In this document: piece after piece, positions 9,937-19,318 of the stretch
Layout: each line of letters opens with the position of its first letter
How positions within the stretch are numbered: the stretch's first letter is position 1
Assembly: GCA_964612505.1 (NCBI GenBank)
Contig: CAZTEX010000011.1
Span: forward strand, 1-64,000
From: JAAZZY01 sp964612505
GTDB taxonomy: Bacteria > Chlamydiota > Chlamydiia > Chlamydiales > JAAZZY01
Reading direction: 5' to 3'
DNA length: 64,000 nt
Made by a program: the position numbers and the translations under genes
Notes under the pieces: model-generated
What the model was told of the DNA's origin: nothing
The model's input: only the letters and a program-made list of their open reading frames with translations
The model's database searches: none

Positions 9937-11949
9937 ATGTCAAGAATACTTTCAAATAAAATGAGCTTAGAAAAAAAGATTTCTTTTAATGAATTCTTTT
10001 CTTCTCAAGCAGATGAAACAATTAGCCCCTTTTTAACTCCAAACTCTAGAAAATGGGCGAAAAACCTCCCTTTGAAGGTCTCTCTTTTTTCTGGCTTTCT
10101 TCTTCTTATCGCCTTTGTCATCTCCTTTTTTCCAAATTTACAATCACTCTCACTCATTTTACAAGTGATCATTTATTTCTTTGTAGGAACTCCCGCTCTT
10201 ATTTCAGCTATTCGAGAAATCGTGGATTGGAAAATTAATATAGATGTTTTGATGGTTTTTGCCGCATTCATCTCTATTTTTATCCACAGCAGCATGGAAG
10301 GATGTTTGCTACTCGTTCTTTTTTCAATTTCATCAGCGATGGAAGCCTTTGTGACCTCCAAAGCCAAAAGTACTTTGAATCATTTAAGTGAGATGGCGCC
10401 AACTAGCGCGCTGGTAATCACAGCAAGTGGTAAAATTAAAGAAAGATCGGTCAAAGATGTTCTCATTGATGAAATTGTTTTAGTTCGAGCAGGAGATGTC
10501 GTCCCGCTGGACGGTGTGATTGTGGAAGGAAGTTCGATGTTAAATGTCGCTCATTTAACAGGTGAACATATTCCAATCACCGTTAAAGAAGGGTGTGATG
10601 TCGCTGCAGGATCTGTCAATATTGATGGCTCTTTAAAACTCAAAGTCACTAAAACAGGGGCGCAATCGACTATCTCAAAAATTATCCAATTAATTTGTGA
10701 TGCCCATGAAGCAAGGCCCAAGCTGCAAACTTGGTTTGATCGATTTGGACAGCGCTATTCTATTTTTGTGATGGCATCGAGTTTTATTTTTGCCCTCGGT
10801 TTACCTTTAGTCTTTTCAAATATAAGCTATCTTTCTGTTGAAGGATCTATCTATCGAGCTTTAGCCTATTTAATCGCAGCCTCTCCTTGCGCTTTAATTA
10901 TTGCAGTTCCCATTGCCTATATCAGCGCTATTAATGCTTCAGCAAAACAAGGTATTATCTTAAAAGGGGGAATTACTTTAGATACTCTATCAAAAATTAC
11001 GGCTATTGCTTTTGATAAAACAGGAACGCTGACTTCTGGAAAACTAGAATGTTTGTCTGTGGTCGATATTCATGGAAATCCATTAGCTGAAAATTTATCA
11101 GAAGTTTTATCGGTTGCCAAAGCCTTGGAGCAACATGCCATTCATCCTATAGCCAAAGCCATTGTTGATTATGCTGAATTTAGAAAAATCTCTGCAGTCC
11201 CAATACACAACTGCCGGGCCTACCCAGGACTTGGTATTGAAGGGGAGGCTACAGTTGCTGGTAAGCCTTGCAATGTCGCCATTGGTAGCATTTCATATAT
11301 CATTTCTAAATTGCCAGAAGACAAAATAGAACTGCTCAAACACCAGCAAAATGAAGAGGGAAATTTGATGACAGCCATGACCATTGGTCAGTCTGTTTAT
11401 TTATTTCAATTTGTAGACCATTTAAAACCAGAAGCCGCGAAGGTTTTAAAAGATTTAAAAGAGCATCTGCATCTTTCACTATATGTACTTAGTGGCGATA
11501 ACCCTCAAAGTGTTCAGCGAATTGCTCAGAATCTTTGTGTCGATAAATACTTTGGTAACCTCAAACCTGAAGATAAACTCAAGCTGGTGGAGTATTACTC
11601 ACAAGATGGGGGTTTGGCCATGGTAGGGGATGGGATTAATGACACGCCGGCTTTAGCGCGTTCCTCCATAGGCATTGCCATGGGCAGCTTCGGTAGCCAT
11701 ATGGCCAATGAAATAGCCGAAGTTATCTTAATCAAAGATGATCTTACTTTAATCGAAAAGGTCATCCTTAAAGCTAAAAAAACGTTGTATATTGTAAAGC
11801 AGAATGTCTGTCTTGCCTCAGTGATTATTATAGGCGTTTCTATCCCAGCTCTTTTTGGACTGATTCCTCTTTGGCTAGCAGTTGTTTGCCATGAAGGGGG
11901 AACTGTTTTAGTCGCTCTTAACAGTCTAAGGTTATTGAAAAATAACTAA
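9937..11949 (+). CDS. P1B-type metal-exporting ATPase, P1B-4 like
   Basis: Pumps transition-metal ions out of the cytosol using ATP. 670 residues. Visible motifs are the actuator LTGEHIPI near 207, the membrane metal site SPCAL near 317, the phosphorylation motif DKTGTLTSG with Asp360, the hinge GDGINDTPAL near 565, and HEGGT near residue 652 in the last membrane helix. The combination of SPC with HEGGT, and no N-terminal heavy-metal-binding domain or CxxC, is the recognised P1B-4 signature. That group is associated with Co2+/Fe2+ export (CoaT, CtpD, PfeT) rather than the Zn/Cd pumps for which chlamydial homologs are often named. It abuts the VIT1/CCC1-like gene (one-base gap). The 125 bases after it have no evident terminator. 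Confidence 0.92.
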   Translation: MSRILSNKMSLEKKISFNEFFSSQADETISPFLTPNSRKWAKNLPLKVSLFSGFLLLIAFVISFFPNLQSLSLILQVIIYFFVGTPALISAIREIVDWKINIDVLMVFAAFISIFIHSSMEGCLLLVLFSISSAMEAFVTSKAKSTLNHLSEMAPTSALVITASGKIKERSVKDVLIDEIVLVRAGDVVPLDGVIVEGSSMLNVAHLTGEHIPITVKEGCDVAAGSVNIDGSLKLKVTKTGAQSTISKIIQLICDAHEARPKLQTWFDRFGQRYSIFVMASSFIFALGLPLVFSNISYLSVEGSIYRALAYLIAASPCALIIAVPIAYISAINASAKQGIILKGGITLDTLSKITAIAFDKTGTLTSGKLECLSVVDIHGNPLAENLSEVLSVAKALEQHAIHPIAKAIVDYAEFRKISAVPIHNCRAYPGLGIEGEATVAGKPCNVAIGSISYIISKLPEDKIELLKHQQNEEGNLMTAMTIGQSVYLFQFVDHLKPEAAKVLKDLKEHLHLSLYVLSGDNPQSVQRIAQNLCVDKYFGNLKPEDKLKLVEYYSQDGGLAMVGDGINDTPALARSSIGIAMGSFGSHMANEIAEVILIKDDLTLIEKVILKAKKTLYIVKQNVCLASVIIIGVSIPALFGLIPLWLAVVCHEGGTVLVALNSLRLLKNN

Positions 11950-12074
11950 TTGTCCGAGCTTTTCTCTCTCTTTTTATAAAAATCTAAGTACTGAAACATA
12001 GACACTTAAGTTTACTTGATAAAATATCGACGCCGAGATATGAGGAGGTTTAGGTTAACCGAGCCTTAAGTCAT

Positions 12075-15000
12075 ATGGATAACATGCGCGACCAGCTCAT
12101 GCGAGCAATTCAAAAAGAATCTGAGCAATTTCGAGAGTATTATCTATGGCTTGAAGGGGCCATGCCTAAGGAATTTTTTGCTGACATTAAATTTGAAGAT
12201 ATCATCTTAATTACCCATAGCTTAATGGGGTTTCATCTAGAGAATTTTTACTCACAGATCAACTTAAAAAGAGGGGCTATCGTTCTTTGTCTGGAGCAGC
12301 CCAAAGCAGATATCAAGATTTTGAAAAAATTTAGTCTTTATGGGATCAAATATTACTGCGCCCACGTTTCAAATCAACCCGCTCCAATCAAAGGGATTAC
12401 AGCTAAATTGCGGATTGTGATCATTGATTTTTTCGAGCATGATGAAAGTTGTGAGCTCCCGTTTGCGGATCAAGAAAAACATAGATTAAAAACGCTTGTT
12501 CAAGAACGAGATAAAGAAATCACTGATAGTGAATTTGATAAGTTATTACAACAAGTCAATAATCGCTTCTTAACGACCGTTTCTTTAGATCGTGTCGCAC
12601 TAGCTATTAACATGATGCATCGAGCTCAAAGTCGCGATCATTGTCAATATGAAGTGCGCTATAACGAAGATTGGAAACAAAATAACAGCTCTTCGATGTA
12701 TATAGCCTTTGCTTGGAAAAATACATCGCGCGCTAATTTCTTTTATAATTTAGCCAAAGTGATTTACAGACATAACCTGATCATGAAGCGCGTGAATGCC
12801 AGCCGCATTAACCCTCATACTGAAGATAATATTTTAATTATGGTTATTGATCTTCAGGGGGCCAATGAGCTGCCTGCCTGGGAAGTCACTGATATCCAAG
12901 ATTTTTTAAAGGAAATGGTTACAGTAAAATACTTTAATCAACAGGATTTAATTGAAAAGGTTTTTGTAGAAACCAATCTTGTTCGCGGAAATGTGGCCCA
13001 TTTTATTCGCTCGATCATCGATTTTATTCATCAAATATTAGTTCAAGTAGATCCTTATAAATATACACTTGCGAGTATTGAAGAGACGCTGTGTCAACAT
13101 CCGGAGCTAATAAAACTAATCAGTGAAGCTTTTGAGAGTAAATTTCATCCTGAGCAGCATGATCTTGAAAAGTATAAAAAAATACGTGATCAGTGCTTAA
13201 CAGCAGTCAAAGATTTAGATACTGGAAAAGAAAACATCGATCAAATCCATAAGAATATCTTGGGTCAAGCGGCTAATTTTGTAGAATTTATGTTAAAAAC
13301 AAATTTCTATCGCAATAACAAAGTAGCTCTTGCCTTTCGTTTAGACCCTGCCTTTTTAGATCATGCTCCTTTTGATCGTAAAACTATTTTTCCTGTTTTG
13401 CCTTACGCTATTTTTTATATTAAAGGACTTTGCTTTTTTAGTTTTCATATCCGCTTTAAAGATTTGGCTCGAGGAGGGCTGCGAACTGTTATTCCTAAGC
13501 GAAAGGAATTTATCGAGATAGAACGCAACGAAGTGTTTATGGAAACCTATTCACTTGCTTTTACCCAGCAGAAGAAAAACAAAGACATTCCTGAAGGTGG
13601 GGCTAAAGCCGTTATTTTCCTTGAGCCATCTGGTCAAATAGAACTCGAAAAAGAATTGTATGCTTTAGAACTCAGAAAAGAGAAATTAACTCCTGCAGAA
13701 ATGGAAACCAAACTGGCAGCCTCTGTGGAAGTAGAAAAACTTTATTATTTACATCAAGCTCAGCGTTCTTTTGTAGATGCTCTCTTATCTTTAATTAATT
13801 GTGAAGCTGATGGGACTTTAAGAGCTAAAAATATCTACAGCTATTATCCAAAGCCTGAGTATATCTATCTTGGGCCTGATGAAAATATGCACATTGAAAT
13901 GATTGTTTGGATTGCTCAGCATAGTAAAAAGCATGGCTATAAGCCAGGTTCTTCCTTTATCTCTTCGAAGCCTAAAATCGGGATTAACCATAAAGAGCAT
14001 GGGGTAACTTCACTGGGCGTGAATGTCTATATGCACCAGGTTTTGGAGTATTTGGGCATTAATCCTCATAAAGATACTTTCACTGTCAAAATGTCAGGGG
14101 GGCCTGATGGAGATGTGGCCGGAAACCAAATGAAGAATCTCTATAAATATTACCCCAATACAGCCAAATTTCTCGCAACAACCGATATTTCTGGAACTAT
14201 TTATGATCCTATTGGACTTGATCTCAAAGAAATGGTTCGTCTTTTTGATCTTGAGCAACCATTGAATCGCTACAACCCTGAATTGCTTAATGAAGGTGGA
14301 TTTTTAGTAGATACTCAGCAAAAAAGAGAGCAGAGTCACTATGCTCAGCAGACACTTTGCTGGAGAAAAAAAGATGGGAAATTAGTTCAAGATTGGCTTT
14401 CTGGTAATGAGATGAACAGCTTATTGCGTCATAATGTCCATCAGACCTTAGCAGATGTGTTTATTCCCTGCGGTGGAAGACCAGCAACCTTAAATTCACA
14501 TAATTATACCGATTTCTTAGATGCCCATCATAACCCTACTTCAAAGGCTATTATTGAAGGCGCGAACTTATATCTCACCGCCAAAGCGCGCCGAGAGCTT
14601 GAAAAATTAGGTGTGTTAATTATTAAAGATAGCTCTGCCAATAAAGGGGGAGTGACTGCTTCAAGTTTTGAAATTTTATGTGGTCTTGCACTCAAAGATG
14701 AAGAAATGATCAAGTATCATCAGGAGATTGTCAGTGAAACATTGAAAATCCTTGAACTACGCTCACTTGAAGAGGCTCAATTAATGCTACGCACTCATAA
14801 AGAAGAGGGCTCGTTTTTAACCGATATTTCAGACAAAATTTCACAAAAAATTAACTTATATACTTATCAGCTTTTAGACTACTTAGAGACCACAACCATT
14901 TCTAATAATCCCAAAGATCCATTGATTCAATGCTATCTCTCTTATTGCCCTAAGTTTTTACAGGAGAAATTCCAAGATCGGCTGATTAATGAGGTCCCAG

Positions 15001-15134
15001 ATGTTCATAAAAAAGCCATCATTTCATGTTATTTAGCGTCGCGAGTTGTCTATCGTATGGGGCTCAATTGGTCGCCGACTTTAGTCGGAATTCTTCCTAT
15101 ATTATTATCAGATCCAGAGCTGGGATTGGGCTAA
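12075..15134 (+). CDS. NAD-specific glutamate dehydrogenase, ~115 kDa class
   Basis: Converts L-glutamate to 2-oxoglutarate and ammonia with NAD, feeding the TCA cycle. At 1019 residues it belongs to the large 115-kDa GDH class (fungal NAD-GDH size), not the 180-kDa or 50-kDa forms. A long N-terminal regulatory region precedes the catalytic core. The core shows ARGGLRTVIPKRKEF and FTQQKKNKDIPEGGAKAV at about 465-512, with the catalytic lysine, then the NAD-binding stretch MSGGPDGDVAGNQMKNL near 672 and IEGANLYLTAKARRELEKLG. The upstream frame closes at 12057-12059, so ATG 12075 (or 12084) is the start. A strong GAGGAGG at 12042-12048 lies too far upstream to serve it directly. The 3' end meets the convergent gene with a four-base overlap. 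Confidence 0.93.
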   Translation: MDNMRDQLMRAIQKESEQFREYYLWLEGAMPKEFFADIKFEDIILITHSLMGFHLENFYSQINLKRGAIVLCLEQPKADIKILKKFSLYGIKYYCAHVSNQPAPIKGITAKLRIVIIDFFEHDESCELPFADQEKHRLKTLVQERDKEITDSEFDKLLQQVNNRFLTTVSLDRVALAINMMHRAQSRDHCQYEVRYNEDWKQNNSSSMYIAFAWKNTSRANFFYNLAKVIYRHNLIMKRVNASRINPHTEDNILIMVIDLQGANELPAWEVTDIQDFLKEMVTVKYFNQQDLIEKVFVETNLVRGNVAHFIRSIIDFIHQILVQVDPYKYTLASIEETLCQHPELIKLISEAFESKFHPEQHDLEKYKKIRDQCLTAVKDLDTGKENIDQIHKNILGQAANFVEFMLKTNFYRNNKVALAFRLDPAFLDHAPFDRKTIFPVLPYAIFYIKGLCFFSFHIRFKDLARGGLRTVIPKRKEFIEIERNEVFMETYSLAFTQQKKNKDIPEGGAKAVIFLEPSGQIELEKELYALELRKEKLTPAEMETKLAASVEVEKLYYLHQAQRSFVDALLSLINCEADGTLRAKNIYSYYPKPEYIYLGPDENMHIEMIVWIAQHSKKHGYKPGSSFISSKPKIGINHKEHGVTSLGVNVYMHQVLEYLGINPHKDTFTVKMSGGPDGDVAGNQMKNLYKYYPNTAKFLATTDISGTIYDPIGLDLKEMVRLFDLEQPLNRYNPELLNEGGFLVDTQQKREQSHYAQQTLCWRKKDGKLVQDWLSGNEMNSLLRHNVHQTLADVFIPCGGRPATLNSHNYTDFLDAHHNPTSKAIIEGANLYLTAKARRELEKLGVLIIKDSSANKGGVTASSFEILCGLALKDEEMIKYHQEIVSETLKILELRSLEEAQLMLRTHKEEGSFLTDISDKISQKINLYTYQLLDYLETTTISNNPKDPLIQCYLSYCPKFLQEKFQDRLINEVPDVHKKAIISCYLASRVVYRMGLNWSPTLVGILPILLSDPELGLG

Positions 15135-16393
15135 CCCTTTTGTGCCAAATAATTTTCTATGCATTGCATGATGTCTTGGCAACGATGATAAATAGTGTGT
15201 TTAGAAAGAATTTTTTTATGCAGGTTCATTCCAATTTCATGACAAAGTGCTGGTTTGTCTTTAAGGTAATTGAATTTATCTAATGCTTCTTCTTGAGTTT
15301 CAAACCCCACAACATCTCTTTCTGGGTCAATAAAATCTGCCATGAGCTTTGCTCGATCTGTTAAAAGGCAAGTCGCTGTAGTCGCAGCTTCAAATACTCT
15401 AAAATTTCCGCCATGGCCAGGCTCATCAATATGTAGATTTAAAGTAATTTGAGATTCTGCCAGTAATTGATAATATTCTTTTCCATAGACCGCAGGATAA
15501 ACATGTTTATTAAATTGATAACCAATAGGCGCTCTCTGCTCCCAGGATTCATAAACAGTTTCAAGAGTTTCTCCTGCTAAGAGAGCACAAAAAAAAGGTT
15601 TAAGATAAGCATGCTTTTTAATCTTCATCAGTTTTAAGATTTTATCTGTAGGTTGATTTAAAATTTTTAAAGCGTAGGATGGGTCATGATATAATTTTTT
15701 TTTGTAGGGAAGAAGTTCACTGATCCAAGCTTGAAGAGGAGTGCTTTTTAAGAAAAATTTTAGGAAGGATAAACGTTTATAATGATCTTCTAAACTATAT
15801 CCTGAACTACCAGCAAAGGTAAAAAGATATTTTTTTTCACTCGAATACTTTGTTAAATCATAGCCTGGTAAGATGTCAGCTCCTGATCGAATACAATATG
15901 TGTTTTCAACCACTCTTTTAAATTGACTAGCCATTTTAGGCGTGATATTGATGATGACATCATAGCCTTTAAATAAAGGCAATAAGTGTTCTTCGGTTTG
16001 AGCTCCTATCCATAAAATAATTGCTTTTAAAAAAGGGAATTCTTTTTTTAAAGATTCTCTAAATGCAGGGCTTATTAAAGCCCAGTAGCATCTTTCAACA
16101 TAGAGAAGATCTGGCTTATAATGGGCAATAATGGACTTTAGCGCTTGCTCATAGGACTGAAATAAAATTTTTTGCTCTTTGCACCACCTGACTAAGAATG
16201 GTTTGTGCGTCAGGATGTCTGTGCAATCCCAGCCAAGTTGTTTGATGGAGGGAGTAAAATGCTTTGGAACAATTCCACCAATTTCATAACAGTAATTTAA
16301 AAGCTCAACAGAGGAAAAATGAGGATGCTTGATTGCAATTTGATCAACATCAAAGTAAAAATTCGGAAGGTTAACTAATCGCAACAGTTTCAT
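15131..16393 (-). CDS. Glycosyltransferase, CgeB / GT1-like
   Basis: About 420 residues. The C-terminal part carries the pattern of CgeB-like and Glyco_trans_1_2 glycosyltransferases: a conserved Asn/His stretch LNLHIDEPGHGGNFR, then VFEAATTATCLLTD and a C-terminal helix region with dLDKFNYLKDKPALCHEIG. It probably moves a sugar from a nucleotide donor to a surface glycan. No signal peptide or membrane helix is seen, so it should be cytosolic. A TTG at 16399 is possible, but the ATG at 16393 two codons later is the more usual start. It follows the aminotransferase gene by about 15 bases on the same strand and is probably the last gene of the sugar operon. Donor and acceptor are unknown. Confidence 0.78.
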   Translation of the reverse strand: MKLLRLVNLPNFYFDVDQIAIKHPHFSSVELLNYCYEIGGIVPKHFTPSIKQLGWDCTDILTHKPFLVRWCKEQKILFQSYEQALKSIIAHYKPDLLYVERCYWALISPAFRESLKKEFPFLKAIILWIGAQTEEHLLPLFKGYDVIINITPKMASQFKRVVENTYCIRSGADILPGYDLTKYSSEKKYLFTFAGSSGYSLEDHYKRLSFLKFFLKSTPLQAWISELLPYKKKLYHDPSYALKILNQPTDKILKLMKIKKHAYLKPFFCALLAGETLETVYESWEQRAPIGYQFNKHVYPAVYGKEYYQLLAESQITLNLHIDEPGHGGNFRVFEAATTATCLLTDRAKLMADFIDPERDVVGFETQEEALDKFNYLKDKPALCHEIGMNLHKKILSKHTIYHRCQDIMQCIENYLAQKG

Positions 16394-16407
16394 GAGCAAT
16401 AAATCTT

Positions 16408-17574
16408 TTAGGGCTCAAAATAATGTTTTATGTGACTCATTACATATTCAGCTTGAGAAGTGTCGAGTTCAGGACATAGTGGTAAGCTCAATAATGTTTG
16501 GCAAGCTTTTTCTGTCTCTCGTAAATCAATCGGTTGATAAAAGGTCGAATCGAGATAAGCAGGTTGCTTATGAATAGGAGTAGGGTAGTGCAGCCCCACT
16601 TCAATATTCTGTGATTTTAGATAGTCCAATAATTCATTTCTCATAGATTCTGTGGCAAGCCGAATCACAAAAAGATGCCAAACTGGAGTTGCCTTAGGAT
16701 GTACTCCAGGCAATAGGCATGGCAACTGCTTTAATTGGTGCAAATAGCTTTTGGCTATATCTGCACGTTGCTTATTCCAATGATTTAAGTACTTTAATTT
16801 TACATTCAAAATAGCTGCTTGTAAATTGTCCAGCCTACTATTTCTTCCAAAGCAATGATGGATATATTTTTCTTTTTCTTTCCTTCCATGTAGAGCAATT
16901 TGCCTTGCTTTTTCAATTAAACCAGCATGGCGGCTAACCATAGCCCCCCCATCCCCATAGCAACCTAAATTTTTTCCAGGAAAAAAGCTAAAGCAACCTA
17001 TGTCACCTAAAAGACCTGCGCGCACTCCATTCCAGGATGCGCCGTGAGCTTGAGCTGCATCTTCAATAACAAATAAATTGTGTTTTTTGGCGATTCTATT
17101 GATTTCATCCATGTTGCATGTTTGACCGTAAAGGTGAACAGCAATAATCCCTTTAGTTTTAGAGGTAATTTTCTCTTCAATTTTTGTCGTATCCATGAGC
17201 ATGGTTTTTGGATCGATGTCTACAAATTTGGGGATAGCATGGTGGGTTACGATAGCTTCTGCAGTGGCAAAAAAACTATATGAAACTGTAATAATTTCAT
17301 CACCAGGAGCGACATCAAAGACTTGAAGTGCGATTTCTAAAGCATCGGTGCCATTGGCGCACGATGCGCAATAAACTTCTTTTTTTTCTTTAAAAATCGT
17401 TTGAGAACAAAATTCAGCAAAATTTTGTTCAAATAATTGAACTTGTTTCCCTTGAATAAATTGAGTCTGCTCTAAAACTTCTTTAATGGAATGATCCATT
17501 TCTTGAGCAAGAGCACTATATTGAGCTTTTAGATTAACGAAAGGAACTTTGAGCGAGGGAATCACAGATTTCAA
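16408..17574 (-). CDS. DegT/DnrJ/EryC1/StrS sugar aminotransferase (WbpE-like)
   Basis: PLP-dependent aminotransferase that aminates a keto-sugar nucleotide, most likely the 3-keto position of UDP-GlcNAc-derived uronic acid, as WbpE does. 388 residues. The fold-type I motifs are clear: GDEIITVSYSFFATAEAI near residue 100, VIEDAAQAHGA for the PLP aspartate, the Schiff-base lysine in FSFFPGKNLGCYGDGGA, and FGRNSRLDNLQAAIL. The start is a TTG preceded by AAAGGAG at six bases, which also explains the 41-base overlap with the preceding oxidoreductase gene and argues for translational coupling. Paired with an oxidoreductase and a hexapeptide acetyltransferase, the WbpB/WbpE/WbpD-type route is the best guess. 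Confidence 0.88.
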   Translation of the reverse strand: MKSVIPSLKVPFVNLKAQYSALAQEMDHSIKEVLEQTQFIQGKQVQLFEQNFAEFCSQTIFKEKKEVYCASCANGTDALEIALQVFDVAPGDEIITVSYSFFATAEAIVTHHAIPKFVDIDPKTMLMDTTKIEEKITSKTKGIIAVHLYGQTCNMDEINRIAKKHNLFVIEDAAQAHGASWNGVRAGLLGDIGCFSFFPGKNLGCYGDGGAMVSRHAGLIEKARQIALHGRKEKEKYIHHCFGRNSRLDNLQAAILNVKLKYLNHWNKQRADIAKSYLHQLKQLPCLLPGVHPKATPVWHLFVIRLATESMRNELLDYLKSQNIEVGLHYPTPIHKQPAYLDSTFYQPIDLRETEKACQTLLSLPLCPELDTSQAEYVMSHIKHYFEP

Positions 17575-18550
17575 TGGTCTCTCCTTTATTTTTCAGGGAT
17601 TTATCACCAGCTTCAAGAAGGTTAACAACGTCGCAAGCATGCTTTGCATCCGTCGGGCAACTAGCTTGATTATTTATATATTGAATAAAGCACCTAGCTT
17701 CATTAATCAAAGGTTCAGTGATCTCTAATAAGGGTTTAATTCCTTCTTTGGAAGTATAATGATACTGTTGGTTTAGTTTTTTGATGGATTTTGGATGGAT
17801 CATAATTTTATGTTCTTTTTGACTGTCATCAAAAACAAACGTTTGATCAGTTCCCACGACTGTAAATTTGCGAATTTTCTCAGGGTAAAACCAATTAACA
17901 TCAATGGTGCCAATCGTTCCGTCATTCCAACGTAAGACAGCATGGGCAAAATCTTCTTGCTCTGGGTGAAAAAAATTACCACCTTGTACAGAGATAGAGG
18001 AAGGAAGTTCTCCATTTTTTAAATAAAGCATCATACTGATATCATGAGGAGCAAAATTCCACCATGCATTGACATCGTCTCGAACTTTTCCAAAATTTAG
18101 CCTCGCAGAGGATAAGTAAAGCAGTTGTCCAATAGTTGAAAGATTTTTTTTCATGTAGTGAAGTGCTTCATGGTATAGAAAAACATGACCGACCATCACT
18201 TTTCTATCCATTTCTTCTGCAATTTGTTTAAGCTCAATAGATTGATGATATTGAGTTGTCAGGGGTTTTTCGACAAAAATATGCTTTTTAGCAAGCAAAG
18301 CCTCTTTAGCTATTTGATAGTGAGATTCAGCAGGAGTTGAGATAATAACAGCGTCATATTGGGGGAGTAGGGCTTCTCTCCAATGGGTTGTTAATTTGCA
18401 AAGAGGATTCTCTTTAGCTATTTCTTGGTGTCGATTGGGATTGCTATCCACAATTAAATCTATTTGGCAATCAGATATTTGGGAAAAAGCTTTGGTTAAA
18501 TTGGGTCCCCATAAACCATATCCAATTTGAGCTAAGCGTAATTTTTTCAT
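17534..18550 (-). CDS. Gfo/Idh/MocA oxidoreductase (WbpB-like)
   Basis: NAD(P)-dependent sugar oxidoreductase of 338 residues. The N-terminal Rossmann motif is GYGLWGPNLTKAF (residues 9-21). The catalytic EKP motif appears in HIFVEKPLTT near residue 95, and the second-domain stretch NFAPHDISMMLYL carries the conserved HD. By context it would oxidise the C3 position of a UDP-N-acetyl-hexosaminuronate, giving the keto-sugar for the overlapping aminotransferase. The two genes overlap by 41 bases. It is divergent from the N-acetyltransferase gene across a 163-base AT-rich gap that must carry promoters for both directions. The 6-dehydrogenase (WbpA type) that should supply the substrate is not in the window. 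Confidence 0.87.
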   Translation of the reverse strand: MKKLRLAQIGYGLWGPNLTKAFSQISDCQIDLIVDSNPNRHQEIAKENPLCKLTTHWREALLPQYDAVIISTPAESHYQIAKEALLAKKHIFVEKPLTTQYHQSIELKQIAEEMDRKVMVGHVFLYHEALHYMKKNLSTIGQLLYLSSARLNFGKVRDDVNAWWNFAPHDISMMLYLKNGELPSSISVQGGNFFHPEQEDFAHAVLRWNDGTIGTIDVNWFYPEKIRKFTVVGTDQTFVFDDSQKEHKIMIHPKSIKKLNQQYHYTSKEGIKPLLEITEPLINEARCFIQYINNQASCPTDAKHACDVVNLLEAGDKSLKNKGETIEICDSLAQSSFR

Positions 18551-18713
18551 AGAGAGAATTTTGTTAAAATGGAAGCCTTTTAGTGAAGCCGATGATTTTG
18601 TTTTTTCAATAAAAAAAAATCAAGCTGTTTTTATTTAGAAAAAATTTAATAATATGCAAATCTTACTTTAAACAAATAGTAACTATTAAACGTTAATTAG
18701 AGGAAATATAAAA

Positions 18714-19313
18714 TTGCTGATGGATGAAACCTTGACTAAGCAGAATTATTTTATTCATGAATCTAGTTATATTGATGAGGGCGTTCACCTTGGAGAAGGT
18801 ACAGAAATTTGGCACTTCTGCCATATTCTCAAAGGAGCAAAGATCGGAAGTTACTGTAAAATAGGTCAAAATGTGATGGTAGACGCAGGGGTGATGATAG
18901 GCTCTAGGTGTAAGATACAAAATAATGTCAGCATCTATAAAGGGGTTATTTTAGAAGACGGGGTATTTTGTGGACCATCTTGCGTTTTTACCAACGTTAT
19001 AAATCCAAGAGCTGAAATCGAAAGAAAAAATGAGATCAAAACAACTCGAGTGCAAAGAGGGGCTACTATTGGAGCCAATGCGACAGTGGTTTGTGGTGTT
19101 ACAATTGGTAAATATTGTTTAATTGGTGCAGGTGCTGTAGTTACTAAGGATGTCAAAGATCATGCTTTAATGATGGGTTGTCCAGCTAGACAAACTGGCT
19201 GGGTCAGTCATGCAGGTGAAATTTTAGGTAAAGATTTAATTTGTCCAAGAGAGAAGATTCATTACCATTTAGTAAGAGATGAATTTGATCAAATACAGCT
19301 AATGAAAAAGTAA
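18714..19313 (+). CDS. Hexapeptide-repeat sugar N-acetyltransferase (WbpD-like)
   Basis: 199 residues forming a left-handed beta-helix acyltransferase. Hexapeptide repeats run from about residue 20 (VHLGEGTEIWHFCHILKGAK) through VQRGATIGANATVVCG and ITIGKYCLIGAGAVVTKDV-like turns. It closely resembles UDP-2-acetamido-3-amino-2,3-dideoxy-glucuronate N-acetyltransferases, which use acetyl-CoA to acetylate the 3-amino group made by the aminotransferase. Start choice: GAGGA at 18700-18704 is nine bases from a TTG at 18714 and 15 from an ATG at 18720, so the TTG fits better on spacing. It is divergent from the two partner genes and ends six bases before the convergent sulfotransferase gene. Confidence 0.88.
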   Translation: MLMDETLTKQNYFIHESSYIDEGVHLGEGTEIWHFCHILKGAKIGSYCKIGQNVMVDAGVMIGSRCKIQNNVSIYKGVILEDGVFCGPSCVFTNVINPRAEIERKNEIKTTRVQRGATIGANATVVCGVTIGKYCLIGAGAVVTKDVKDHALMMGCPARQTGWVSHAGEILGKDLICPREKIHYHLVRDEFDQIQLMKK

Positions 19314-19318
19314 AACCA

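Noticed and set aside
15026..15283. 85-codon plus-strand frame across the gdh/glycosyltransferase junction
   Set aside because: It is a shadow of two well-supported genes on both sides, with no ribosome site.
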